In this document: in pieces, positions 17,069 to 24,070 of the stretch | How positions within the stretch are numbered: position 1 is the stretch's first letter | Layout: every line of letters starts with the position of its first letter | NCBI GenBank assembly: GCA_964583765.1 | Contig: CAZOWW010000079.1 | Coordinates: 1 to 28,738, forward strand | Origin: CAZOWW01 sp964583765 | Lineage (GTDB): Bacteria > Actinomycetota > Actinomycetes > Actinomycetales > Kineosporiaceae | Direction of reading: 5' to 3' | DNA length: 28,738 nt | The notes under the pieces: model-generated | Databases searched by the model: none | What the model was told of the DNA's origin: nothing | What the model saw: the letters and a program-made list of their open reading frames with translations, nothing else | Position numbers and translations under genes: made by a program

Positions 17069-17097
17069 CGCCCGGGCAGGGATTCCCTGCCCGGGCG
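17069..17097 (+). terminator. Terminator hairpin after cassette 1
   Basis: A 12-bp perfect stem (CGCCCGGGCAGG / CCTGCCCGGGCG) with a 5-base loop, GATTC, between the first anti-sigma gene and the second cassette. Each cassette is thus a separate transcription unit. Confidence 0.75.
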
Positions 17098-17166
17098 TCT
17101 GGGCGGACGGCCCGGACGATCGACGACCCCGCCCGTTCCCGGTTGTCGGTTTCCTGTGAGCGGGAT

Positions 17167-17192
17167 GCAACCTCGCCGGCCTGTGGATCGAC
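17167..17192 (+). promoter_or_regulatory. Candidate ECF promoter of the second sigma/anti-sigma cassette
   Basis: GCAACC (17167-17172), a 16-base spacer and CGAC (17189-17192) followed by ATACTTCCGACAG. The -10 region and the leader up to the GTG are nearly identical to copy 1, whereas the spacer has diverged. This pattern supports functional constraint on the two hexamers. Confidence 0.5.
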
Positions 17193-17230
17193 ATACTTCC
17201 GACAGCCGTATGGGAGGGAGTTCGAGCGGT

Positions 17231-17752
17231 GTGAACGATCTGGAGTCCTACGCTGCGGGGCGGATCCCCGCGCTCCGTCGCGCGGCGTACCTGTTGTGCG
17301 GGGACTGGGACCGCGGTGACGATCTGGTGCAGAAGGTTCTGACGGACCTGTTCTCGCACTGGGCGCGCGTACGGCGGGTGGAGAACCTCGACGCCTACGT
17401 GCACACGATGCTCGTGCGCCGGGCCATCGACGAACGGCGCAGCTGGTGGGGGCGCAAGGTCGCCCTCACCGATGCGGACGCCTCGCCCGAGGTGGTGGCG
17501 CCGCCGGACGCCGATCCGACCCTGCGGATGGACCTGGCCCCGGCGATCCGGCAACTGGCGCCCCGGCAGCGTGCGGTGATCGTCCTGCGCTACCTGCAGG
17601 ACCTCTCCGTCGAGGAGACGGCCGTTGCCATGCGTTGCTCGACCGGGACCGTCAAGAGCCAGACGGCGCGGGCCCTGGTCACCCTGCGGAGATTCTTGGA
17701 CATCACGGTGCCGGCCGATGCCGCCTCCGAGGTGCGGGGAGGCGAGCGATGA
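17231..17752 (+). CDS. ECF RNA polymerase sigma factor, SigE family (copy 2)
   Basis: 173 residues from GTG 17231, with the same ribosome-binding site as copy 1. Across the first 461 bases only two differ from copy 1 (17253 and 17278), both silent. From 17692 on the copies diverge: the tail reads LRRFLDITVPADAASEVRGG against LRSFMDITMPVDAASVVGGS in copy 1. Promoter recognition should therefore be the same for both proteins. The stop overlaps the following anti-sigma gene by 4 bases. Confidence 0.93.
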   Translation: MNDLESYAAGRIPALRRAAYLLCGDWDRGDDLVQKVLTDLFSHWARVRRVENLDAYVHTMLVRRAIDERRSWWGRKVALTDADASPEVVAPPDADPTLRMDLAPAIRQLAPRQRAVIVLRYLQDLSVEETAVAMRCSTGTVKSQTARALVTLRRFLDITVPADAASEVRGGER

Positions 17753-18867
17753 TGTCGAACGATCTTCGCGAGACCCTGCGGGCAGGCACGGCCGACCTTC
17801 CGCCGTCCCGCCGGATCGATCTGCCTCGCGCGATGCGCGAGGGCACGCGTGCGCGGCGCCGGCGCCGCGCCCTGACGAGCGTGGTCGCGGCTGTGGCGGT
17901 GGTCTGCCTGGCCCTGGCCGTTCCCGCCGGGCTGCCCGGATCCCTGCGCAGATCCGCACCGGCAGTCCCGGCACGACCGTCCTCCGGCCCGCTCGTCGTG
18001 GACATCTCCCCCGGCTGGTTGCCGGGGAAGTTGGACGTCTCCGAGCCCGCGGGGGTCACGGTCGGTGGAGACGGCATGGTCGGCCTGATCTACCCGGACG
18101 ACCATCCCACGGATCAGCACCCCCTTCTGGCCATTACGGCCTTCGATCCGGCCGTCCGGACCGACTTCGCCGCGTTCGTGCGGAAGGAGCTGGCCTCGAG
18201 CACGTCCAGCCCGGGTCCGACGATCAAGGGAAGTCCCAGCACCTGGACACGTCTCACCGACGACATTGGCGGAACGCTGACCTGGCAGCCCAACGCGAAG
18301 ACCTGGGTCATGGTCGGCTTGGTCGTGTCCGAGGTCGATTCGCGCAAGGAGGCCCCGGAACTGACGGCGGAGAGGATCGCCCGGACCCTGCGCTTCGGCG
18401 TCGGCCATCGGGTGCGCTTCCCGTTCAGCGTTGCGGTACCGAAGGAGACGGTGCGTTCCTATGACACCGTCCAGGTGTGGGACGGGTCGGAGTGGGCCGG
18501 CGTCGTGGAGTTCGGGGAGGGGCTGATGCCGGCGTCTGCGGGCGAGTCGCTGTACAGCTGGGACTTCTCGCATACCCCCGGGGTCACCGTGAACGTGGTG
18601 CCTGCGGGGACGCGGATGGATTGCCAGGGCGGGACCGACTTCACCCGGGCCACGACGCCGGGCGGACGTGAGGCGTTCGTCCACTACACCACGGATGCCG
18701 GCTGCGTGATCCTGTCCGATGTCCACGGCGAGGAAGTGTGGGTCGTGATCGTGGGGTCGTCCACGGTGCGGGCCATGCCCCTGAAAGCCGCGCTGGCCTT
18801 CGCGGACACCGTGCAGGTCGTGCCCCGGCCGAAGGACCGGACGACCTGGGTGAAGCCGGTGCGCTGA
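17749..18867 (+). CDS. Membrane-bound putative anti-sigma factor (copy 2)
   Basis: 372 residues, with the same topology as copy 1: a ~40-residue cytosolic segment nearly identical to copy 1 (NDLRETLRAGTADLPPSRRI), one membrane helix (~41-62) and a large outside domain. The middle of the outside domain differs clearly from copy 1, including an extra FVRKELASSTSS stretch. PTIKGSPSTWTRL, FPFSV and the final block ending DRTTWVKPVR are kept. No HxxxCxxC zinc motif was seen. It presumably binds the same sigma factor but senses a different outside signal; the signal is unknown. Confidence 0.8.
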   Translation: MMSNDLRETLRAGTADLPPSRRIDLPRAMREGTRARRRRRALTSVVAAVAVVCLALAVPAGLPGSLRRSAPAVPARPSSGPLVVDISPGWLPGKLDVSEPAGVTVGGDGMVGLIYPDDHPTDQHPLLAITAFDPAVRTDFAAFVRKELASSTSSPGPTIKGSPSTWTRLTDDIGGTLTWQPNAKTWVMVGLVVSEVDSRKEAPELTAERIARTLRFGVGHRVRFPFSVAVPKETVRSYDTVQVWDGSEWAGVVEFGEGLMPASAGESLYSWDFSHTPGVTVNVVPAGTRMDCQGGTDFTRATTPGGREAFVHYTTDAGCVILSDVHGEEVWVVIVGSSTVRAMPLKAALAFADTVQVVPRPKDRTTWVKPVR

Positions 18868-18894
18868 CCGCCACCGGGCGACAGGGGGGGACCG

Positions 18895-18931
18895 GGTCTC
18901 CCCGGACGACCAAGGCTCGTCCGGGGAGACC
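18895..18931 (+). terminator. Terminator hairpin after cassette 2
   Basis: A perfect 15-bp stem (GGTCTCCCCGGACGA with its complement) with a 7-base loop, starting 28 bases after the second anti-sigma stop. Confidence 0.8.
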
Positions 18932-19059
18932 TCCCGTTCGCACCCGGGATCGCGGACCGGCTCGGGAGAAAGGTCACGCGATTCCCCTGACGACGGGTGA
19001 GAAGCCGGCTTCCCTGTGTGGTTGCGGAGCCGAGCGCGGCTCGGGTCGATCCCCGGGGA

Positions 19060-19083
19060 GGGACCGAGGGCGGGGCCGGTCCC
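19060..19083 (-). terminator. Terminator hairpin after the CBM2-type protein gene
   Basis: On the minus strand, GGGACCG and CGGTCCC enclose a 10-base GC-rich loop, starting 4 bases after the stop. The region 18932-19059 between the two convergent transcription units shows nothing else. Confidence 0.5.
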
Positions 19084-19086
19084 GGA

Positions 19087-19974
19087 TCAGCGGAGCGCGC
19101 AGGAAATGCCGGTCGGGGCAAACGCACCGTTCGCCGTTCCGAGGACCACGGTGTTCACCGACCCGCCGGGAGCGACGCTGCCGTTCCAACTCGCGTTGGT
19201 CAGCGTGGGAGCCGTGTCCGTGCCACCGGCGACAGCACTGTAGGCCGCGGTCAGCCGGGCCGTTCCGGCCCAGGACCAGGTGACGGTCCAGGAGGCCGCG
19301 ACCACCGTCGAGGTGTTGTGCACCAGGAACTGCCCCACGAAACCACCCGGCCACTGCGCGAGGGTCTGCCAGTCCGCCGAGCAGCGGGCCGACACGGCAG
19401 TTGTCGTGGTCGTCGTGGTCACGGCAGTAGTGGTCGTGGCCGTCGTGGTCGTGGTGCCCAGGGGCAGCGTGCTGGCGGGAGGAGCATCGCTGGTGCCCCA
19501 CGGCGAGCCCTCGAGCTCGATTGTCGGGTAGTACATCGTCCCCGGCACGAGCTGGTCGAAGGTCAGCGTGCCCGAGGTCGACCCCACGGCGCTGTGCCAC
19601 ACGGCGACGCTCACCGTGTGCCCGGCGTCGGCGAAAAGGCGCACGGTGGTGGCGTAGGTGCGACCGCAGACCGCGGATCCCGGTGCTTGGTAGGAATAGG
19701 TGAGGCTGGTCTGCGTCGCCGACACGAAGATCGCCCTGGACAGCACGGGATCACAGATCGCGCTGGTCGTCGCGGTGGTCAACCGGGTGGTCGGTGGGGT
19801 GGCTGGTGCCGTGGTCGGCGGCATGGTCAGCGGAGCGGTCGTCCGGGTGGATGTTGCGGTGGTCGCCGCAGGAACCGCCGCGACAGCTCCGACCGGGGAG
19901 AGGGCGGAGGCGCCAAGGGCGACGGTCATGGGGAGCAGGAACAACCAGGGCAAACCGCGATGACGCCGATCCAT
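19087..19974 (-). CDS. Secreted protein with C-terminal CBM2-type carbohydrate-binding domain
   Basis: 295 residues from ATG 19974, preceded by AAGGAGA at 7 bases. Residues 1-33 are a signal peptide (cleavage after AVAA). A Thr/Pro linker (~35-70), a beta-sandwich-like, possibly Fn3-like region (~72-165, TSLTYSYQAPGSAVCGRTYA) and a poly-Thr linker (~167-190) follow. The C-terminal ~100 residues match a family 2 carbohydrate-binding module: a terminal Cys pair, WPGGFVGQFLVHN, aromatic strand WTVTWSWAG, LTNASWNGSVAPGG and GISC at the end. No catalytic domain is present, so it would bind cellulose, chitin or wall polysaccharide rather than cut it. It lies 115 bases downstream of the sensor kinase on the same strand, so it may share its operon or be its target. 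Confidence 0.8.
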   Translation of the reverse strand: MDRRHRGLPWLFLLPMTVALGASALSPVGAVAAVPAATTATSTRTTAPLTMPPTTAPATPPTTRLTTATTSAICDPVLSRAIFVSATQTSLTYSYQAPGSAVCGRTYATTVRLFADAGHTVSVAVWHSAVGSTSGTLTFDQLVPGTMYYPTIELEGSPWGTSDAPPASTLPLGTTTTTATTTTAVTTTTTTTAVSARCSADWQTLAQWPGGFVGQFLVHNTSTVVAASWTVTWSWAGTARLTAAYSAVAGGTDTAPTLTNASWNGSVAPGGSVNTVVLGTANGAFAPTGISCALR

Positions 19975-20023
19975 GAAGGTCTCCTTGAATCCGACGACGA
20001 GTTGCCGGATGGTAGCCGCTCCC

Positions 20024-20042
20024 GCTCCCGCTCCCGCCGGCG
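20024..20042. repeat. 6-bp GC-rich tandem repeat upstream of the CBM2-type gene
   Basis: About three copies of GCTCCC on the plus strand (GGGAGC on the minus strand) lie in the 115-base gap between the sensor kinase and the CBM2-type gene. No clear promoter was seen around it. Confidence 0.5.
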
Positions 20043-20089
20043 CCGGTTGCGCGCTCGGAGCACGAGCCGAGGCTGCCGTCGGCCAGTGC

Positions 20090-21643
20090 CTATGCGTCGT
20101 CCCGCGGCAGGTGGTCCTCGGCCAGTTGGTCCTCGGCCAGGGGGAACTCGGCCAGGGGGAACTCGGCGACGAAGCGGGCGCCTCCGGCGCGCGCGTCGGA
20201 GCGGAGGACCAGGGTGCCCTGGTGGGCGGTGGCGATCTCGCGGGCGATGGCCAGGCCGAGCCCACTGCCGCCCGTGCCTCGGTCGCGGGAGGTGTCGAAA
20301 CGGGTGAATCGCTCGAAGATGCTGCCCTGGTACTCGGCCGGGACGCCGGGCCCGTCGTCGCGCACCTCGAGGACGCCGAGACCGTCCCGGGCGGTGACCT
20401 CGACGTCGACGCGGGTCCGGCAGTGTCGTACCGCGTTGTTCACGAGGTTGGACAGCAGCCGTTCGAGGCGCCGGGCGTCCCCGCGGACGACCGGATCGCC
20501 GGTCGCGGTGCAGCTCAGGTGGACCCGGTCGGGGGCGTGCCGAGCGGCCCGGGTCACGACGTCGCCGGCGAGACCTGCCAGGTGGACCAGGCCGGAGGGA
20601 GGCGGGTCGGCGCTGTCGAGTTGGGCGAGCAGCAACAGGTCGTCGGTCAGCGCCTGCAGGCGTTCCGTGTCGGCGAGGAGCCCTTGGGCGACCTGCGCCC
20701 ACTCGGCCCTGTTCGGGTAGTGCAGCGCCACCTCGAGTTCGGTCCGCATCGTCGCGAGAGGTGTGCGCAGCTCGTGGGAGGCGTCCGCGGTGAACCGGCG
20801 CTGGAGGGACACCGCGCGCTCGAGCCGGTCGAGGGTCTCGTTGGTCGTCCGCGCGAGCCGGCCGATCTCGTCCTGGCGTGCCGGAACGGGCACACGCAGG
20901 CTCAGGTCCTCCCCGGTGATCGTGCGGAGTCGTCGCTGGATGGCGTCCACCGGGCGCAGGGCCCACGAGGTGGTGGTCCAGACGATCAGGGCGACCAGCA
21001 GAGCCGCTGCCGGGATCCCCAGGAGCAACAGGCGATCCACCGCCGCGACCGCCACCTCCGCTCGCACCGGGGAGACCAGGACATGCAGGGTGAGGGCCTG
21101 AACGGGGGCCTTCCCCTGCTCCGTGAGCCCCGCGGCGCGGATCACGGTGCTGACCACGGTCAGCTGCCGTCCCTTCAGGCCGCCGAGGTCGTCGTAGAGC
21201 ACCGCCAGGGGGAACGGGGGACCGCCGGGGGGCGCCGTCAGGCGCACTCGGCTCTGCGTGATCATTCCGCGGGCGGAGGCCGGGAGGACACCGAGCGGGT
21301 GCGGCACGAACGGCTGCAGGGCGGGATCGCCCTCCACGAAGCGGCCGGCGGGATCGATCAGCACCCAGGGGGTGTCGATGACCGGGAGGAGAGATCGGGA
21401 GGCAGCGTTCCCGATGTGGTCGGGGAGGTCGGGGTCGTCGCTCCAGCTGTACACGATGGTGGCGTCGGAGAGGGTCATCCTGGCCTGGTGGAGGGCGTCG
21501 GCCATCTTCGAGGCGTACAGCTCCTGCCGCAACCACCAGCCGCCCAGCGTGAGCATGAGCACGGCGGCGAGCGCCGCGGCCGCCGCGGTGCGGGCCCGGA
21601 CGGGGAGCCGGTTGACGACGGCCGGTCTATTGATGGACGGCAT
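20090..21643 (-). CDS. Membrane sensor histidine kinase (OmpR/EnvZ-type system)
   Basis: 517 residues. One membrane helix near ~18-38, an extracytoplasmic sensor region (~40-205) and a second helix (~205-228) are followed by a HAMP linker (~230-280). The dimerisation helix carries the phospho-acceptor His290 in DASHELRTPL. The ATPase domain (~385-500) has NLVNNAVRH, VRDDGPGVP and GGSGLGLAIAREIA. The start codon overlaps the end of the response regulator by 17 bases, showing coupled expression. The C-terminus ends in an unusual pentapeptide repeat (LAEFP, LAEFP, LAEDQ, LAEDH). Signal unknown; the neighbouring CBM2 and DUF2079 proteins suggest an envelope-related input. Confidence 0.93.
   Translation of the reverse strand: MPSINRPAVVNRLPVRARTAAAAALAAVLMLTLGGWWLRQELYASKMADALHQARMTLSDATIVYSWSDDPDLPDHIGNAASRSLLPVIDTPWVLIDPAGRFVEGDPALQPFVPHPLGVLPASARGMITQSRVRLTAPPGGPPFPLAVLYDDLGGLKGRQLTVVSTVIRAAGLTEQGKAPVQALTLHVLVSPVRAEVAVAAVDRLLLLGIPAAALLVALIVWTTTSWALRPVDAIQRRLRTITGEDLSLRVPVPARQDEIGRLARTTNETLDRLERAVSLQRRFTADASHELRTPLATMRTELEVALHYPNRAEWAQVAQGLLADTERLQALTDDLLLLAQLDSADPPPSGLVHLAGLAGDVVTRAARHAPDRVHLSCTATGDPVVRGDARRLERLLSNLVNNAVRHCRTRVDVEVTARDGLGVLEVRDDGPGVPAEYQGSIFERFTRFDTSRDRGTGGSGLGLAIAREIATAHQGTLVLRSDARAGGARFVAEFPLAEFPLAEDQLAEDHLPRDDA
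20110..20169 (-). repeat. 15-bp tandem repeat (4 units) in the sensor kinase 3' end
   Basis: Four 15-bp units in two subtypes encode LAEFP twice, then LAEDQ and LAEDH, just before the stop codon. They fall after the last ATPase motif and should not affect catalysis. Confidence 0.85.
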
Positions 21644-22310
21644 CGTCCACCAGCCGGTACCCGAGGCCGCGGGCGGTGACGATGCTGTGCCGTCCGAAGG
21701 GGGTGTCGACCTTGCGGCGGAGCGCCGACACGTGGACGTCGACCGTGTTGCTGCCGATCTCCGCCGCGGCGTCCCACACCTGTTCCAGCAGGTCGGTGCG
21801 GCTGAGGATCTCCCCAGGACGCAGCGCCAGCTGAGTGAGGATGGCGAACTCCTTGGCGGTCAGGGTGATCGGTGTCCCGCCGCGGCGGCACTCCCCGGCG
21901 GCGGGATCGAGGTACAGGTCGCCCACCCGCAGCGCGGGGGCGCGGACCGGGCCTCCTCTGCGGACCAGTGCACGCAACCGGGCCAGCAGGACGACGTACG
22001 AGAAGGGCTTGGCGAGGAAGTCGTCCGCGCCGGTGTCCAGGGCCTCGGCCTCGTCGTACTCCCCGTTCTTGGCGGTGAGCATGAGGATCGGGGTCCGTAT
22101 CCCCTCCCGGCGCAGGTGCCCGCACACCCGGTAGCCGTTGAGCCCTGGCAACAGGATGTCCAGCACGACCGCCTCGTAGGGATGCTGACGCGCCATCCAG
22201 AGTCCGTCCCGCCCGTCATGGCAGAGGTCGACGGCATAGCCCTCGGCCTCCAGGCCGCGTCGCAGCGCCGCCGCCAGACGACGCTCGTCCTCGACGATCA
22301 GAACCCGCAC
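21627..22310 (-). CDS. OmpR-family response regulator
   Basis: 227 residues from GTG 22310 with GGAAGGA 8 bases before it. The receiver domain (~1-115) has the acidic pair at Glu7-Asp8, phospho-acceptor Asp51 (VVLDILLPG), Thr79 and Lys101. The C-terminal winged helix (~130-222) shows ITLTAKEFAILTQL, the recognition helix NTVDVHVSALRRKVD and a C-terminal hairpin VTARGLGYRL. It is the first gene of an operon with the sensor kinase and is divergent from the DUF2079 gene. The shared 120-base gap holds a direct repeat that could be its binding site. Confidence 0.95.
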   Translation of the reverse strand: MRVLIVEDERRLAAALRRGLEAEGYAVDLCHDGRDGLWMARQHPYEAVVLDILLPGLNGYRVCGHLRREGIRTPILMLTAKNGEYDEAEALDTGADDFLAKPFSYVVLLARLRALVRRGGPVRAPALRVGDLYLDPAAGECRRGGTPITLTAKEFAILTQLALRPGEILSRTDLLEQVWDAAAEIGSNTVDVHVSALRRKVDTPFGRHSIVTARGLGYRLVDDAVHQ

Positions 22311-22354
22311 CGCGTCATCCTTCCACTCCGGACCGCGCCGATCGTGAAGATCAC

Positions 22355-22388
22355 TTCATGAGGCTTCAGGGTCCGTTCACGGGGCTTC
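22355..22388. promoter_or_regulatory. Direct repeat, candidate operator of the OmpR-type regulator
   Basis: TTCATGAGGCTTC (22355-22367) and TTCACGGGGCTTC (22376-22388) match at 11 of 13 bases and start 21 bases apart, two helical turns. OmpR-family regulators bind direct repeats, so this intergenic pair is a fair candidate for control of either divergent unit. A partial palindrome, TGAAGATCACTTCA (22345-22358), overlaps its left end. Confidence 0.4.
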
Positions 22389-22430
22389 TCCCAGGCTGGC
22401 GACCCCATCGCCGCGCTCCAGGAGGACCTC

Positions 22431-24035
22431 GTGACGCTCTCCCCCGCTCGGTCGTCGGTGTGTCCGGTCGTCGATCCTCCCGGAGCATCCACCTCCGGTC
22501 CCGAGGTATCCGGTGCGATCACCCGTACGGCGAGTGCCGGTGATTCGGCCGGACGCCGGTCCGACAGGCGGCTCCTGCCCGCTGCTCGACCGGACGCGGT
22601 GCGCTCCTGCCCACGCTGGGTGCCTTCGCTGCTGGCCGGCGTCTTCTTCGCGCTCTACGCCACGGTGTCGGTGACCCGGCACCTGCATCTGCGGTCCAGC
22701 GGCTACGACCTCGGGATCTTCGAGCAGGCGGTCCGTGCCTACGCGCAGCTGAAACCGCCCGTCGCCCCGTTGAAAGGGGACGGGTACAACCTGCTCGGGG
22801 ATCATTTCCATCCCGTCCTGATGCTTCTGGCCCCGTTCTACCGACTCTTCCCGAGTCCGTTGACCCTGGTCGTGGCGCAGGCCGCACTCATGGCCGTCTC
22901 CGTGATCCCGGTGACCCGGGTCGCGATCCGGGCGGCCGGCCCGTGGTTCGGGGTGGCGGTCGGCGTTGCGTACGGGTTGTCCTGGGGGATCCAGCAGGCG
23001 GTCGCGTTCGATTTCCACGAGATCGCCTTCGCGGTGCCGTTGCTCGCCTTCAGCCTGGAAGGCCTCAGCGCCCGACGTTGGGGCACGGCCGTCGCCTGGG
23101 CGTTCCCGCTGGTCCTGGTGAAGGAGGATCTCCCGGCCACCGTCGCGGCGATCGGGATCTACGTCATGCTCTCCGGTCGACGCCGGCTGGGGGCCGGGGT
23201 GACGACCGCGGCCGCCGTCGCGGGGCTGTTCATCGTTCTGGTGCTCATCCCGTACTTCAACATCCACGGTCACTACGACTATGGCCACCTGGCCGCCGGT
23301 ACGGGCGGCGATCCCGTGACCCGGCTGTTGTTGCCCCCGGTCAAGCTGGGCACGGTGCTGCTCGTCCTGGCACCGACGGCCTTCCTGGCCCTGCGTTCCC
23401 CCCTCGCCTGGCTGGCGGTCCCCACTCTCGGGTGGCGCTTCTGGTCGGTGAACCCGCACTACTGGGGTATCGACTACCACTACAGCGCAGTGCTCATGCC
23501 GATCGTGTTCATCGCCCTCTCCGACGCGATGGTGCGTCTCGACGGGGGGCGGCTCCTCCGATCGCTACCGGTTTCCCGAGCCGCCGTCGCCGGGGTGACT
23601 GTGGTCGGGGTGGCGCTGGCAACCCTCCCGGCCCTGCCCGCATGGGAGCTGACCGGGGCGGCGTGGCGGTCGAGCCCCTGGCAGGGGGCCGCGGGCGAGG
23701 TGTTGGCCGCCGTCCCCGACGGTGCCCGCATCGGGGTCACGAACAACCTTGCCCCGCAGTTGACCGGTCGTGCGGAGGTCCTCCAGTTCCCCTCCGCCCT
23801 CACCGCATGTCCCCGGCCCGAGTGGCTCCTGGTGAGCGATCCCGACCGGGGTGGCATGCCCGTCGGCGTCGACGAGCAGACCCACCTCCCGGCGATCCCG
23901 GCCGCCGGTTACGGGCTCGTGCTGGAGCGATCCGGCATCGAGTTGTTCCGCCGGCAGGCGGATACCTGGTGGCGTGGGGACCAGTTCGGGTGCCCGCCGA
24001 CCCGTTCCCAAGGAGTGTTGTCGAGCCGGTTCTGA
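22431..24035 (+). CDS. DUF2079 family integral membrane protein
   Basis: 534 residues from GTG 22431, which follows GGAGG at 5 bases. A ~55-residue polar N-terminus is followed by about nine membrane helices. DUF2079 motifs are clear: SSGYDLGIFEQAV, GDHFHPVL, WGIQQAVAFDFHEIAFAVPL, LVKEDL and HYWGIDYHYSAVLMP. The membrane topology and acidic and His residues outside the helices recall GT-C type glycosyltransferases that use lipid-linked sugars, but no member function is assumed here. The C-terminal ~170 residues are soluble, with a sequence recalling a Rossmann-like tail. It may be controlled by the divergent two-component system. Confidence 0.88.
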   Translation: MTLSPARSSVCPVVDPPGASTSGPEVSGAITRTASAGDSAGRRSDRRLLPAARPDAVRSCPRWVPSLLAGVFFALYATVSVTRHLHLRSSGYDLGIFEQAVRAYAQLKPPVAPLKGDGYNLLGDHFHPVLMLLAPFYRLFPSPLTLVVAQAALMAVSVIPVTRVAIRAAGPWFGVAVGVAYGLSWGIQQAVAFDFHEIAFAVPLLAFSLEGLSARRWGTAVAWAFPLVLVKEDLPATVAAIGIYVMLSGRRRLGAGVTTAAAVAGLFIVLVLIPYFNIHGHYDYGHLAAGTGGDPVTRLLLPPVKLGTVLLVLAPTAFLALRSPLAWLAVPTLGWRFWSVNPHYWGIDYHYSAVLMPIVFIALSDAMVRLDGGRLLRSLPVSRAAVAGVTVVGVALATLPALPAWELTGAAWRSSPWQGAAGEVLAAVPDGARIGVTNNLAPQLTGRAEVLQFPSALTACPRPEWLLVSDPDRGGMPVGVDEQTHLPAIPAAGYGLVLERSGIELFRRQADTWWRGDQFGCPPTRSQGVLSSRF

Positions 24036-24070
24036 CCCGAGTCCGGCGTCATGCAGAACCGGGCCCGGCG

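Noticed and set aside
15371..18867. Transposon-mediated duplication of the sigma/anti-sigma cassette
   Set aside because: No transposase, terminal inverted repeats or target-site duplication were seen around either copy. Simple tandem duplication followed by conversion is enough.
19930..19975. GGGCAAACC string reminiscent of a c-di-GMP (GEMM) riboswitch core
   Set aside because: It lies on the strand opposite to, and inside, the signal-peptide coding part of the CBM2-type gene, with no paired stems or downstream gene in the right direction.
24036..24070. Terminator between the convergent DUF2079 and MocR-type genes
   Set aside because: Only a CCGGGCCCGG palindrome and a direct repeat CCGGCGTCA are present; no stable stem-loop of usual size was found.
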